A DNA stretch of 64,000 nt from Brachymonas wangyanguii. GTDB lineage: Bacteria; Pseudomonadota; Gammaproteobacteria; Burkholderiales; Burkholderiaceae_C. This document shows positions 1 to 8,543 of the stretch, piece after piece. The position numbers and the translations under genes were made by a program. The notes beneath the pieces are model-generated. The model was given only the letters and a program-made list of their open reading frames with translations. It had not been told where the DNA came from and did not search any database. Each line of letters begins with the position of its first letter. The first letter of the stretch is position 1. The DNA is taken from the NCBI RefSeq assembly GCF_045055315.1, contig NZ_CP173677.1, positions 2,343,892 through 2,407,891 on the forward strand. The letters run 5' to 3'.

Positions 1-78
1 AGCACCAGGCCGGCAAGCCGGCGCCCGGCGGCGCGCAGCCGTATCCGTCCGCAGCTCAAGGCGGTCTGACGCCCGGCA
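1..78. other. left window edge, no assignable gene
   Basis: The first 78 bases lie downstream of xerC. On the plus strand one frame stays open from the edge to a TGA at 67-69 and could be the last 22 codons of a gene cut by the window. The short peptide is Arg/Pro-rich and carries no recognisable signature, and another plus frame runs on into xerC. I cannot decide between a gene tail and spacer. Confidence 0.2.
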
Positions 79-1038
79 TCAATCCTGTTTCTTGTGCGCG
101 CGCGGATGCGCGGCATCGTAGATACGCGCCAGGTGCTGAAAATCCAGCCGCGTATAGACCTGCGTGGTGCTGATGTTGGCATGTCCCAGCAGTTCCTGCA
201 CGGCACGCAAATCCCCGCTCGACTGCAGCAGATGACTGGCATAGGAATGGCGCAGCATGTGCGGATGCACCGGCGTATCCAGCCCGGCCTGCTGTGCGCG
301 CTTGCGCAGCCGCTGCCAGACCGAAGCCGCTGACAGGCGCTTGCCGCCGCGGCCGATCAGCAGGGCCGGTTCCTGTTGCGCTGCCGGCAGTTGCGCACGC
401 TGCTGCAGCCAGGCCTGCGCCGCCAGCTGCGCCTGTCGCCCGAGCGGTACGCTGCGCCGCTTGCTGCCCTTGCCCAGCACATGCGCCTGGCCTTCCTGCA
501 GATCCAGCCAGCCGCGCGCATCCGGTCCGGCTGCCACATCCAGCCCCACCAGTTCGGCCACACGCAGGCCACAGCCATAGAGCAATTCGACGATCAGGGC
601 ATCGCGCAGCTGTTGCCAGTCTGGCGGCGCAGTGCCGGATTCGGGCGGCTGGTAATCGGCCAGCTGCATCGCGGCATCGACCGGCAAGGCCTTGGGCAGC
701 GGCCGGCCGGCCTTGGGCGCATGTACGTCCTGCACCGGGTTGTGGGCGATCTGCCGGCTGTTCACCAGCCAGCGGTAGAAACCACGCCAGGACGACAGCA
801 CCAGCGCCAGCCCGCGTGCACTGCGGCCACGCGCATGCAGGGTGGCGACCCAGCGGCGCACATGTGCTGTCTGTACCTGCAGCAGCGGCACGCCAGACTC
901 GCTGGCCAGCGCCTGCAGCAGCGTCAGGTTCTCGCGGTACAGCGTGACGCTGCGCGCCGCCAGCCGCTTTTCATGGCGCACAAAGTCCAGATAGCGCTGC
1001 AGCAGCGGATCCGGAGCGATGGCGCCAGTCGGCTGCAT
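79..1038 (-). CDS. xerC: tyrosine recombinase XerC
   Basis: Site-specific recombinase that, with XerD, resolves chromosome dimers at dif near the terminus. The 319-residue protein has the N-terminal SAM-like core-binding domain (about residues 10-100) and the C-terminal catalytic domain. All active-site positions are visible: R159 in YGCGLRVAEL, K190 in the GKGSKRR turn, the HxLRH box at H260-H264, H286 in LLGHANIS and the nucleophile Y295 in TTQVYTR. It is last in a leftward operon dapF-DUF484-xerC. Its ATG overlaps the DUF484 stop by one base (TGATG), so translational coupling is likely. The same three-gene order is common in beta- and gammaproteobacteria. XerC is chosen over XerD because of this context. 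Confidence 0.95.
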   Translation of the reverse strand: MQPTGAIAPDPLLQRYLDFVRHEKRLAARSVTLYRENLTLLQALASESGVPLLQVQTAHVRRWVATLHARGRSARGLALVLSSWRGFYRWLVNSRQIAHNPVQDVHAPKAGRPLPKALPVDAAMQLADYQPPESGTAPPDWQQLRDALIVELLYGCGLRVAELVGLDVAAGPDARGWLDLQEGQAHVLGKGSKRRSVPLGRQAQLAAQAWLQQRAQLPAAQQEPALLIGRGGKRLSAASVWQRLRKRAQQAGLDTPVHPHMLRHSYASHLLQSSGDLRAVQELLGHANISTTQVYTRLDFQHLARIYDAAHPRAHKKQD

Positions 1039-1826
1039 CAGGCGTCGGCCGGGGTGTCGCTGGACGGCGCAGCGCTGTCGGGAGCTGCCTCTGCAGGCAC
1101 TTCGGCCACAGGTGCAGCAGTAGCCGCCACCGCACGCGGCAGCACCAGCGGCGACAGCGCCGCGCTGGCGATATCGGCAATGCGCTGCAGGAAATCGGTC
1201 GCCATGTCATCGGTAAAGCGCTGGCTGTCGGGCGATGCCAGCACCAGCAGGCCAAAGGCGGCCGACGTGACAGCGCTACCCGGCGTGCGCAAGGGCAGCA
1301 GTGCCAGTGACGCCGCCTGGGTCGGCTCATCCAGCCATTTCACCGCCTCCACGCCCACATGCATGCCGCAATATGGCGATTGCAGCGAGCTGGCGAAGGC
1401 CTGGCCTTCTTCGCTGACGCCACAGGCAAAACCCTGGCTGGCGTATTCGGGCGTGACACCCCAGATGCGCAGCGCCACCTGCGGCACCTGGAACTGCTCC
1501 TGCAGATTGCGGCACAGCGTGGCCGGCAGCGCCAGTGGATCGTGCTGCAGATACAGCCCGGTGGCCCACTTGAGCAGGCGGTTGGTGGTCAGACTGTTGC
1601 TGCTGCCGTGGCGGATCATGTCGACCAGGCGGTGCTCCAGCACCTTGATCTTGTCGCGCAGCATCTCGGCCTGGCGCTCGTGCAGGTTGACGACGCGCTG
1701 GCCGTGGGCGCTGCCCAGTTGCACCGCTGTCAGCAGTTCGGCATTGCGCTCGAAAAAGCCGGGATTCTGGATCAGGTATTCGGCGATGTCGCGCTCGGTG
1801 ATGGGGGCAAATTCGTTCGGATTCAT
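1038..1826 (-). CDS. DUF484 family protein
   Basis: A 262-residue protein of the DUF484 family, which has a GAF-like fold and sits between dapF and xerC in many proteobacteria. Its biochemical role is not established. The N-terminal half contains the family features (NPGFFERNAELL, then the helical VVNLHERQAEMLRDKI stretch), followed by a GAF-like beta-rich region and an Ala/Pro-rich tail of about 35 residues. The start is the ATG at 1824-1826, which overlaps the dapF stop as ATGA; longer in-frame starts lie inside dapF and are not credible. The coupling on both sides argues for one polycistronic message. Confidence 0.88.
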   Translation of the reverse strand: MNPNEFAPITERDIAEYLIQNPGFFERNAELLTAVQLGSAHGQRVVNLHERQAEMLRDKIKVLEHRLVDMIRHGSSNSLTTNRLLKWATGLYLQHDPLALPATLCRNLQEQFQVPQVALRIWGVTPEYASQGFACGVSEEGQAFASSLQSPYCGMHVGVEAVKWLDEPTQAASLALLPLRTPGSAVTSAAFGLLVLASPDSQRFTDDMATDFLQRIADIASAALSPLVLPRAVAATAAPVAEVPAEAAPDSAAPSSDTPADA

Positions 1827-2731
1827 GCGAGAAATTGTTCGTTCTGGTCGGTCGGCAGGACCGGGAATTCGGGCAAGTCGATCTCGCCATGGTAGACGGT
1901 GGTGGCCGGGCCGGTCATCATGACGCGGCTGCCGGCACCGTCCCACTCGATATGCAGGCTGCCGCCGCGGGCATCGACCTGCACGCGGCTGCCCAGCAGG
2001 CCGAGCTGACGACCGGCCACCACCGCGGCGCAGGCACCGCTGCCACAGGCCAGGGTTTCACCCACACCGCGCTCATAGACGCGCAGGCGCGCATGGTCAC
2101 GCCCCAGCACCTGCAGGAAGCCGACATTGACGCTGGCAGGGAACGCCGGCAGCGCCTGCACCGCACGGCCAATGGCCTCGACCTGGGCCTCACGCGTATC
2201 AGGCACCAGCAGCACCGCATGCGGATTGCCCATGGACAGCAGCACCGCCTCGACCGGCTCCAGGCCAGCCGCCGACAGGTCCAGCTGCCACAGCGTGGCC
2301 TGCTGCGCCTGGCGCTGCGCCACGCCCTGCGGCTCGAAGGGCAGCACCGCGCTATCGAAGGCGGGAATGCCCATGTCTACCGTGACCAGTCCATCCGCAC
2401 GCGCCTGCAGCACGATGGTGCCGCGCTTGACCTCGACCGCAATCGTGTCCTTGTCGGTCAGACCCTGCTCCAGCACGTAGCGCACGAAGCAGCGCGCGCC
2501 GTTGCCGCAATGCTCGACTTCACCGCCATCCGCGTTGTGGATCACGTAGGCAAAGTCGGTATCGAGCCGCGTTGCCGGGCGCACGCTCAGGATCTGGTCC
2601 GCCCCGATGCCGTAGCGCCGGTCGGCCAGAAAGCGGTAATGCGTGCGGTTCAGCCCGAGACTGCCGCGCATCTCGTCCAGCACGATGAAATCGTTGCCGG
2701 CACCCTGCATCTTGGTAAAGCGGATCTTCAT
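1823..2731 (-). CDS. dapF: diaminopimelate epimerase
   Basis: Converts LL- to meso-diaminopimelate, the last common step before lysine and the cross-linking residue of peptidoglycan. The 302-residue protein begins MKIRFTKMQGAGND, the standard N-terminus. It carries both catalytic cysteines, one in EHCGNGARC and one in ACGSGACAA, each in its half of the pseudo-symmetric fold. The ATG at 2729-2731 was chosen because upstream in-frame codons add 21 residues unlike the family. First gene of the dapF-DUF484-xerC operon. It diverges from the NUDIX/MBL gene across about 100 bp that should hold both promoters. Confidence 0.96.
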   Translation of the reverse strand: MKIRFTKMQGAGNDFIVLDEMRGSLGLNRTHYRFLADRRYGIGADQILSVRPATRLDTDFAYVIHNADGGEVEHCGNGARCFVRYVLEQGLTDKDTIAVEVKRGTIVLQARADGLVTVDMGIPAFDSAVLPFEPQGVAQRQAQQATLWQLDLSAAGLEPVEAVLLSMGNPHAVLLVPDTREAQVEAIGRAVQALPAFPASVNVGFLQVLGRDHARLRVYERGVGETLACGSGACAAVVAGRQLGLLGSRVQVDARGGSLHIEWDGAGSRVMMTGPATTVYHGEIDLPEFPVLPTDQNEQFLA

Positions 2732-2832
2732 GCCGGCATTATCGACCAAGGTGACAGGGTTTGCAGCAATCCGCCCGCGCAGGGCTTGTGGCATAGTTGA
2801 CGCTCACGTCAATCCGATTTCTGATCTGCTCC

Positions 2833-4509
2833 ATGCCACGCGCCAGCCAACTGCTCCACCCCGAACTGACCCCTGCCCCCCTGCGCCAGGCCGCCACCGT
2901 GCTGCTGGTACGCGATGCCCCCGACGGCTGGGAAGTGCTGATGACCAAGCGCTCGTCCAAGGCCAGTTTTGCCGCCGACCTGTACGTGTTTCCCGGCGGC
3001 GCCGTCGATGCCGCCGACCTGGCGATCCAGCAGCAGCCGCAGCTGTTCTGCCACCAGCCGCTGCAGGAAGGCGAGCCGCTGACCTGGGCGCTGGCCGCAC
3101 TGCGCGAAAGTTTCGAGGAGGTTGGCGTGCTGCTGGCCACGCGTGCCGATGGCAGCCCGGCCACGCAGCAGGATGTCGATGCGCTCGATGCCGCCATCGG
3201 CCGCCGCAACACGGCCCCGGCCTTTTACGATGCCTGCCGTGACGCTGGCCTGTGCCTGCGCGTGGATCAGGTCTACCTGCTGGCACGCTGGACCGGCCCG
3301 CTGGACATTCCCAAGCGCTTCGATACCCCGTTCCTGGTGGCGCGCATGCCCGAAGGCCAGCAGGCGCTGACCGACGACCACGAGCAGTTCGAAGCCTGCT
3401 GGGTGCGTCCGTCCGACGCGCTGGAGCGCCACGAACGCAATGAATTCGCCATCATGTTCCCGACGCACGGCACGCTGCAGCGCATTGCGCACTTTGCCAA
3501 CGTGCAGGAGCTGCTGGACGCCTGCACGCCGCACCAGCCGCGCTGGCACTACATGCCGCGCGGCGCACAGCTGAATGGCGAGGAGGCACGCATCGTCAAC
3601 GACGAACTCGCCTTTGGCGAGATCGGCCTGGTGACGCCGCACGGCCAGCCGGTACACCCGCTGGACTGGCAGCACGAGCGCCCGGTGCCACTGCTGCGCA
3701 ACGTGCAGCGTCTGACCGCCAACAACAGCGGCCGCATGACCGGCCCCGGCACCAACAGCTATATCGTCGGCACGGCAGGCAGCGGCTATATCGTGATCGA
3801 TCCGGGCCCGGCACTGCCCGATCACGTGCAGCGCCTGCACGATGCCTGCGGCGGCGATATCCGCCACATCGTCTGCACCCACTCGCACCCCGACCACAGC
3901 CCAGGCGTACCGCTGCTGCAGGAACTGGTGGAGCGTAGCGGCCATCCGCGCCCGCAGCTCTACGGCCTGCCGCACGGCCCCGATGCGCGTGCCGACAGCC
4001 ATCTTTCGCCGGACGTGGCACTGGCCGATGGCCAGCAGCTGGTGCTGCAGGAGGCGGATGGCAGCACGCACACGCTGCTGGCGCTGCACACGCCTGGCCA
4101 TACCGCCAACCATGTCTGCCTGGCACTGCTGGAAGATGGCCTGCTGTTCAGCGGCGACCATATCCTGAACGGCAACACCACCATCGTCGATCCGCCGGAT
4201 GGCCATATGGGCGATTACCTGGCCTCGCTGGAACGGCTGGAACAGCTGTGCACGGGCCAGGACGTGCAATACATCCTGCCGGCGCACGGCCATGTGATGG
4301 AAGATGCCGCCGGCGCGATCCGCCGCCTGCATGCGCACCGCCTGATCCGCGAAGCCAAGGTACTGGCCGCGGTACAGGCGCTGCCCGATGGCCAGCCGGA
4401 AGACTGGGTGCCGCTGGCCTACCAGGACACGCCGGAAGCCCTGTGGCCGCTGGCGCGCCGTTCGCTGCTGGCGCACGTGCAGCACCTGCGCGAACTGGGT
4501 CAGATCTGA
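2833..4509 (+). CDS. NUDIX hydrolase / metallo-beta-lactamase fusion protein
   Basis: A 558-residue two-domain hydrolase. The N-terminal half (about residues 15-235) is a NUDIX domain. The Gly-Gly start of the box (FPGGAVD) and the catalytic RESFEEVGV part are separated by an insertion of about 30 residues, as in the NUDT19-type CoA/nucleotide diphosphatases. The C-terminal half (about 290-555) is a metallo-beta-lactamase domain with the THSHPDHS metal motif, HTPGHT, the FSGDHI Asp and LPAHGH. It most resembles the LACTB2/hydroxyacylglutathione hydrolase group. Similar fusions occur in Burkholderiales. The substrate is unknown; joined hydrolysis of a CoA- or nucleotide-linked compound is only an inference. 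The start at 2833 is preferred over one 12 codons upstream because the upstream codons look non-coding. Confidence 0.85.
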   Translation: MPRASQLLHPELTPAPLRQAATVLLVRDAPDGWEVLMTKRSSKASFAADLYVFPGGAVDAADLAIQQQPQLFCHQPLQEGEPLTWALAALRESFEEVGVLLATRADGSPATQQDVDALDAAIGRRNTAPAFYDACRDAGLCLRVDQVYLLARWTGPLDIPKRFDTPFLVARMPEGQQALTDDHEQFEACWVRPSDALERHERNEFAIMFPTHGTLQRIAHFANVQELLDACTPHQPRWHYMPRGAQLNGEEARIVNDELAFGEIGLVTPHGQPVHPLDWQHERPVPLLRNVQRLTANNSGRMTGPGTNSYIVGTAGSGYIVIDPGPALPDHVQRLHDACGGDIRHIVCTHSHPDHSPGVPLLQELVERSGHPRPQLYGLPHGPDARADSHLSPDVALADGQQLVLQEADGSTHTLLALHTPGHTANHVCLALLEDGLLFSGDHILNGNTTIVDPPDGHMGDYLASLERLEQLCTGQDVQYILPAHGHVMEDAAGAIRRLHAHRLIREAKVLAAVQALPDGQPEDWVPLAYQDTPEALWPLARRSLLAHVQHLRELGQI

Positions 4510-4540
4510 GCCCGGAAAACTGAGCCCGGCAAAGGAAAAA

Positions 4541-4873
4541 AGGGAAGCCTGCCGATACGCCGGATTCTGTGCGCGACGGTTGCCCGTCGCGTGACCGCCA
4601 TTCATCTGGGCCGGGGGTCACCCCACCGGCTCGGTGCTACCTACCCGCCAGCTCTGCGGAACCACATCAACGCTGGCCTACTTGGTATTGCTGCGCGCAG
4701 AGATTGCCCGTTTCACCCGGACTGAACCGGCTCGTCTCTGTTGCTCTGATCCTCACCTTGGTCCTTGCGGCTTTCGGTGGAGAGGTGTTACCTCCTGCGC
4801 TGTCCTGTGCAGTCCGGACGTTCCTCCAGTGCGGTGTTTCCACGCTTGCACCAGCGGCGGCCTGGCAGGCTTC
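4541..4873 (-). ncRNA. rnpB: RNase P RNA (bacterial type A)
   Basis: Catalytic RNA of RNase P, which matures tRNA 5' ends together with RnpA (encoded near the right end of this window). Read on the minus strand, the 5' end GAAGCCTGCC (from 4873) pairs exactly with GGCAGGCTTC near the 3' end (4544-4553), forming helix P1. The conserved core GGAGGAACGTCCGGACTGC lies about 60 nt in, and the ACAGAATCCGGC element typical of the 3' region is present near 4560-4575. Length is about 330 nt. A run of six T on the RNA strand (4536-4541) follows P1 and probably ends transcription. Confidence 0.95.
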
Positions 4874-4880
4874 GGGCGCG

Positions 4881-4909
4881 ATTATGGCCCAGGAAAACTG
4901 TCGTGGCAA
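4881..4909 (-). promoter_or_regulatory. rnpB promoter, sigma70 type
   Basis: On the minus strand TTGCCA (4904-4909), a 17-bp spacer and CATAAT (4881-4886) form a near-consensus promoter. Seven bases separate the -10 box from the first G of helix P1 at 4873, so transcription would start exactly at the mature 5' end. Confidence 0.8.
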
Positions 4910-5005
4910 TGTGAACTTGGCGACATAAAACCCATCCAAGTGCTGCACGGTATCCGTACAACCCCTAGAATGCCGATTCTTTCCCATCCACGAGGACATC
5001 AAGCA

Positions 5006-5389
5006 ATGCCCCAACACACCCTGCTCAGCGGCAAGATCCACCGCGCCACCGTCACCCACTGCGAACTGCATTACGAAGGTTCCTGTGCCATCGACGAGGA
5101 CCTGCTGGACGCCTCCGGCATCCGTGAGTTCGAGCAAATCGCGATCTGGAACATCAACAACGGCGAACGTTTCAGCACCTACGCCATCAAGGCGGCACGC
5201 GGCAGCGGCATCATCTCCATCAACGGCTCGGCCGCACGCCGCGCCAGCACCGGCGACCTGGTGATCATTGCCGCCTTCGTCGGCCTGGACGCGAGCGAGC
5301 TGGACAGCCACAAGCCGCAGCTGGTGTTCGTGGACGAGCACAACCGCCAGATCGAACTGCGCCAGCACATCCCGACGCAGCAGCCCTGA
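5006..5389 (+). CDS. panD: aspartate 1-decarboxylase
   Basis: Makes beta-alanine from L-aspartate for pantothenate and CoA. The 127-residue proenzyme contains the self-cleavage site between G25 and S26 (YEGSCAID); the new N-terminal serine becomes the catalytic pyruvoyl group. Family hallmarks INNGERFSTYAI and NGSAAR follow. Length matches the family (about 120-130). It stands alone, with no panB or panC next to it, between rnpB and the leftward PIN operon. No strong Shine-Dalgarno sequence precedes the ATG, but the N-terminus fits the family and no other start is close. Confidence 0.96.
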   Translation: MPQHTLLSGKIHRATVTHCELHYEGSCAIDEDLLDASGIREFEQIAIWNINNGERFSTYAIKAARGSGIISINGSAARRASTGDLVIIAAFVGLDASELDSHKPQLVFVDEHNRQIELRQHIPTQQP

Positions 5390-5404
5390 GCGGCCGCCTG
5401 TCCC

Positions 5405-5863
5405 TCACAGGGCAGGCACTGGCTCCCAGCTGTCGGGCAGCAGCCGTGCCACCAGCACCTGCTGCTTCGCCAGCCGCTTGCGCAGCTTGAGCACCTGGGC
5501 ATCCTTGCTCAGCAGGATCGCCTGGTGCGCGGCGGCCAGATCGACAAAGCACTGGTCGTCCGTATCCTTACAGCTGACGCCCGCCGGCCCGGCCGGCTCC
5601 ACATACTGCACCACCGCATCCATGCGCTGCAGCAGCTGTTCCGTGCTGTGGCCATAAAACGCCATGCGCGGGGCAATCTGCGGGTACTGCAGCACCCGCT
5701 CCAGCTCGTTGCGCATGCGCGGAATCGCCAGCCAGCGCAGCCGTTGCTGTTGCAGGGCCTGACGCAGCGGTTCCACCGCCGGCTCGGCAAACAGCAGCAA
5801 GTCGAGCACGATATTGGTATCGATCACCACCACGCGGGTGGACGTGTCTTGCGGCAGCGTCAT
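5405..5863 (-). CDS. PIN-domain protein (putative toxin-type ribonuclease)
   Basis: A 152-residue PIN-fold protein of the type annotated as putative toxin component, PIN family (COG1569-like). The acidic residues expected for a Mg-dependent RNase are present: D in VVVIDTNIVLD near the N-terminus, E in RMRNELERV, and D residues in CKDTDDQCF and LLSKDAQ. It is last in a leftward operon and its ATG overlaps the stop of the lipoprotein gene by one base. No antitoxin-like partner is adjacent, so a toxin role is not supported by context. A chromosomal RNA-processing role linked to the upstream RNA methyltransferase is equally possible. Confidence 0.8.
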   Translation of the reverse strand: MTLPQDTSTRVVVIDTNIVLDLLLFAEPAVEPLRQALQQQRLRWLAIPRMRNELERVLQYPQIAPRMAFYGHSTEQLLQRMDAVVQYVEPAGPAGVSCKDTDDQCFVDLAAAHQAILLSKDAQVLKLRKRLAKQQVLVARLLPDSWEPVPAL

Positions 5864-6888
5864 CAGAACTCCGGCACCGGACTCGGGCCACCCTCGATCA
5901 GCTCGAAACGGCCGTCCTGGTAGCGATAGAGCTGGGACTGCTGCACCTCCTGGCGGCCGGTTTTCGGCTGCCAGAGACGCCCACGGTAGCGGATGCTGAC
6001 ATCGGCCGCCAGGCCCTCGCGCGAGATCGGGTGCACCTCGCCCTGCACATCAAAGCAGTCCTGTGCCGACTGCCGCTCGCCTGCAGCGCCCTGCCCCTGG
6101 AAGGCACTGTTGCGCTCCTGCCGCGACAGGCCGAGCTGCAGCGCGCAATCGGCATAGGCCTGGTTGCTGGCGGCCAGCCGCTCACGCAGGCTGGGCTGCA
6201 TGCCTTGGGACCGCAGCGTATAGCCATGCAGCCACTGGCCACACACGCCCTGCCAGCAGGCCGCGGGCTGGAAGGTCAGCAGGTAGTCATTCAGGCCCAG
6301 CTTGTAGATCTGGCTCTCACCCGCAGTTCCGTCATGGCCGATCGCATCCACCACCGGCTGCCAGCGCGTGATGCGCCAGCGCTCGCCGTCCGATGCACGG
6401 CCGGCAGTGCCCGCCTCATGCAACAGGCTGAAATGGATGGCGCCGACATAGGCGCGCGTGGTCGGCGTCTGCAGCGTGCGCTGCTCGTTCTCCAGCGGCA
6501 CCGATTCGATCACCAGCGTGGCATGTTGCTGGCCAAAGCGGATCACTTCACGCGGCAGCACCGCCACGCGCACGCGCTGCTGCAGCTGTGCCACCGGCAC
6601 GGCGCCCGGCGCCGGCAGCTCGCGGGGCGCGCTGGACGGCAGCATGGCCGCCGGCAGGCGTGCTGGCGGCAGTTCGGGCAGTGTCATGGTGGTGCGCCAG
6701 CGCACCTGCTCCTTCTCGACCAGCTGCTGGTCGTTGCCGAAGGCGGCATCCATCAGGGCGCTCGGATGCAGGCTGTTGGCGATGCCCAGGTGCTGCACCG
6801 CACTGGCATCATTGGCCGGGCGCTCGCAGCCGGCCAGGGCCAGCAGCAAGGCCAGACCCAGCCATCGCCCGACACGCCCCAGGCTCAT
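5863..6888 (-). CDS. predicted lipoprotein of unknown function
   Basis: A 341-residue protein with a type II signal peptide: basic start, hydrophobic stretch and lipobox LALAGC, giving a lipidated cysteine near residue 21. The mature part has a Pro/Ala-rich linker (about residues 70-95) and then a beta-rich region. Several cysteines (CWQGVCG, CALQLG, DCFDV) could form disulfides in the periplasm. I recognise no domain. It overlaps the methyltransferase gene upstream (ATGA) and the PIN gene downstream (one base), so the three are co-translated. The pairing of an envelope lipoprotein with two RNA-related genes is unexplained. Confidence 0.75.
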   Translation of the reverse strand: MSLGRVGRWLGLALLLALAGCERPANDASAVQHLGIANSLHPSALMDAAFGNDQQLVEKEQVRWRTTMTLPELPPARLPAAMLPSSAPRELPAPGAVPVAQLQQRVRVAVLPREVIRFGQQHATLVIESVPLENEQRTLQTPTTRAYVGAIHFSLLHEAGTAGRASDGERWRITRWQPVVDAIGHDGTAGESQIYKLGLNDYLLTFQPAACWQGVCGQWLHGYTLRSQGMQPSLRERLAASNQAYADCALQLGLSRQERNSAFQGQGAAGERQSAQDCFDVQGEVHPISREGLAADVSIRYRGRLWQPKTGRQEVQQSQLYRYQDGRFELIEGGPSPVPEF

Positions 6889-8210
6889 GCGCCCGGCTCC
6901 GCCGGCGGACCGCTGCGCGGCTGCATGGCACCGGCCACCAGGTCAAAACGGAACAGGCGGCACTCGATCGGGCCGTTCCACATCGGGATCTTGCGCGATT
7001 CACGCAGGCGCATGCGGCGCGGCAGCTCGCGATCGGGCGTAAGCAGCCAGGCAGTCCAGCCGGGGTAGTTGCGTTTCCAGTGGCTGGACAGGCGCTGGAA
7101 GAAGTCGTCGTTGTCCTCGGCCATCAGGGCATGTTCGCGACCACCACGGGTAGCTGCTGGTGCACGGTTCAGGCCGAGCCGGCCCTCGATACGCGGGCCC
7201 GCGGTGTGCACGCGCTGGGCGCGTTCTTGCGCTCGCTCGCCAGCAACGCCGGCTGCGGCAATGCGCTCGCCATACGGCGGGTTGATCAGCAGCACGCCAG
7301 GCGTCTGGCCGGGCGGCATGCGCTGCAGCGCATCACCGCCGCGCAGCTCCAGCGCATGCGCCACGCCGGCACGCTGGGCGTTGCGCTGGGCAAAGTCCAC
7401 CATGCGGTGCGCCACGTCACTGCCAAACACCAGCATCTCGGACGGGCGGATTTCGGCGCTGCGCGCCTGTTCACGCAACTGCTGCCAGACATGCGGCTGG
7501 AACGGCAGCAGGCGCTCGAAACCAAAGCGGCGCTGGCTGCCCGGCGCCATGCGACAGGCCATCTGCGCCGCCTCGACGGCAATCGTGCCGCTGCCGCAGC
7601 AGGGGTCGTACAGCGGCACGCCCTGATCGGGCTGCCAGCCGCTGGCGGCAATCATGGCCGCGGCCAGGGTTTCCTTGAGCGGCGCGTCGCCCTTGTCCTC
7701 GCGCCAGCCACGCTTGAACAGCGGCTCGCCCGAGGTATCGATATACAGCGCCATGCGGTCATTGGTCAGGTGCGCATAGATGCGCACATCGGGCCAGTGG
7801 GTATCCACGCTCGGGCGGCTGCCGGCGCGGTCACGGAAACGGTCGGCGACCGCATCCTTGATGCGCAAGGCGGCAAAGTTCAGGCTGCGCAGCGGGCTGC
7901 GCTGTGCCGTGATGTCAATGCGGAAGGTGTGGCGCGGCGTGAACCAGCTTTCCCAGGCGGTCTCGAAAGCGGCCTGGTAAAGATCGGATTCATTGGCATA
8001 GGGCGTGCGCGACAGCTGGACCAGCACGCGCTGCGCCAACCGGCTGTGCAGGTTGAGCAGCATGGCATCGCGCCAGCTGCCGTCCACCAGCACGCCAGCA
8101 CGCAGGGGACGCACCTGGGCGTCGCCCAGTCCGGTGATGGTGCGGGCCTCGGCGGCGAGATAGTCCTCGACACCGGCCGCACAGGGCAAAAACAGCTGCA
8201 GGGCATTCAT
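6885..8210 (-). CDS. THUMP-domain class I RNA methyltransferase (RlmL-like)
   Basis: A 441-residue S-adenosylmethionine-dependent RNA methyltransferase of the RlmL/YcbY N-terminal (23S rRNA m2G2445) group. The N-terminal half has the ferredoxin-like and THUMP region. The C-terminal half has the Rossmann fold with DPCCGSGT (SAM-binding loop) and the catalytic NPPYGER motif. It corresponds to the stand-alone RlmL half, without the RlmK domain fused in E. coli. Between NPPYGER and the final strand there is an Arg/Ala-rich insertion of about 45 residues, probably common in close relatives. First gene of a three-gene overlapping operon, with TAAGG ahead of the ATG. Confidence 0.85.
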   Translation of the reverse strand: MNALQLFLPCAAGVEDYLAAEARTITGLGDAQVRPLRAGVLVDGSWRDAMLLNLHSRLAQRVLVQLSRTPYANESDLYQAAFETAWESWFTPRHTFRIDITAQRSPLRSLNFAALRIKDAVADRFRDRAGSRPSVDTHWPDVRIYAHLTNDRMALYIDTSGEPLFKRGWREDKGDAPLKETLAAAMIAASGWQPDQGVPLYDPCCGSGTIAVEAAQMACRMAPGSQRRFGFERLLPFQPHVWQQLREQARSAEIRPSEMLVFGSDVAHRMVDFAQRNAQRAGVAHALELRGGDALQRMPPGQTPGVLLINPPYGERIAAAGVAGERAQERAQRVHTAGPRIEGRLGLNRAPAATRGGREHALMAEDNDDFFQRLSSHWKRNYPGWTAWLLTPDRELPRRMRLRESRKIPMWNGPIECRLFRFDLVAGAMQPRSGPPAEPGA

Positions 8211-8298
8211 CCCGTAACCTTACCAGAGTCTGTCAATACCGCCATGACGCAGCAGCAGGAAATTCGCCAGCAGCCTGCTCTTGGGACAAAATAGGCGC

Positions 8299-8526
8299 AT
8301 GACCAGCTCCCCCTCTCCCGCATCGGCCGATCCGGCCCTGATCTGTCCGCGTTGCGGCCAGTCCAACCAGTGTGCCGCAGCCGCCGGCCAGCCAGCGGGC
8401 AGCTGCTGGTGCCTGAACCAGCCAGTGCTGCCGGCGATCCGCGACGGCGCCCCGATCGGCGACCGCTGCTATTGCCCGGCCTGCCTGCAGGCGCTGCACC
8501 AGGCTGCTGTTGACGCCACCCCCTGA
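8299..8526 (+). CDS. small cysteine-rich CWC-family protein
   Basis: A 75-residue protein with the cysteine pattern of the cysteine-rich CWC family: CPRCGQSNQC, then CWCLNQP, then CYCPACL. The eight cysteines most likely bind zinc, but the function of the family is unknown. The ATG at 8299 gives the normal short N-terminus; a TTG 18 bases upstream is possible but has no support. It lies 17 bp ahead of the glutamine amidotransferase gene, in the same direction and probably in the same message. Confidence 0.75.
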   Translation: MTSSPSPASADPALICPRCGQSNQCAAAAGQPAGSCWCLNQPVLPAIRDGAPIGDRCYCPACLQALHQAAVDATP

Positions 8527-8543
8527 TCCAGGAGATTCCGCCC

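Noticed and set aside
4569..5368. Long open frames on both strands across the rnpB region
   Set aside because: They overlap the RNase P RNA and panD in other frames and encode no recognisable protein.
5405..5863. PIN protein as half of a toxin-antitoxin pair
   Set aside because: No small DNA-binding or antitoxin-like gene is adjacent; the neighbour is a 341-residue lipoprotein.
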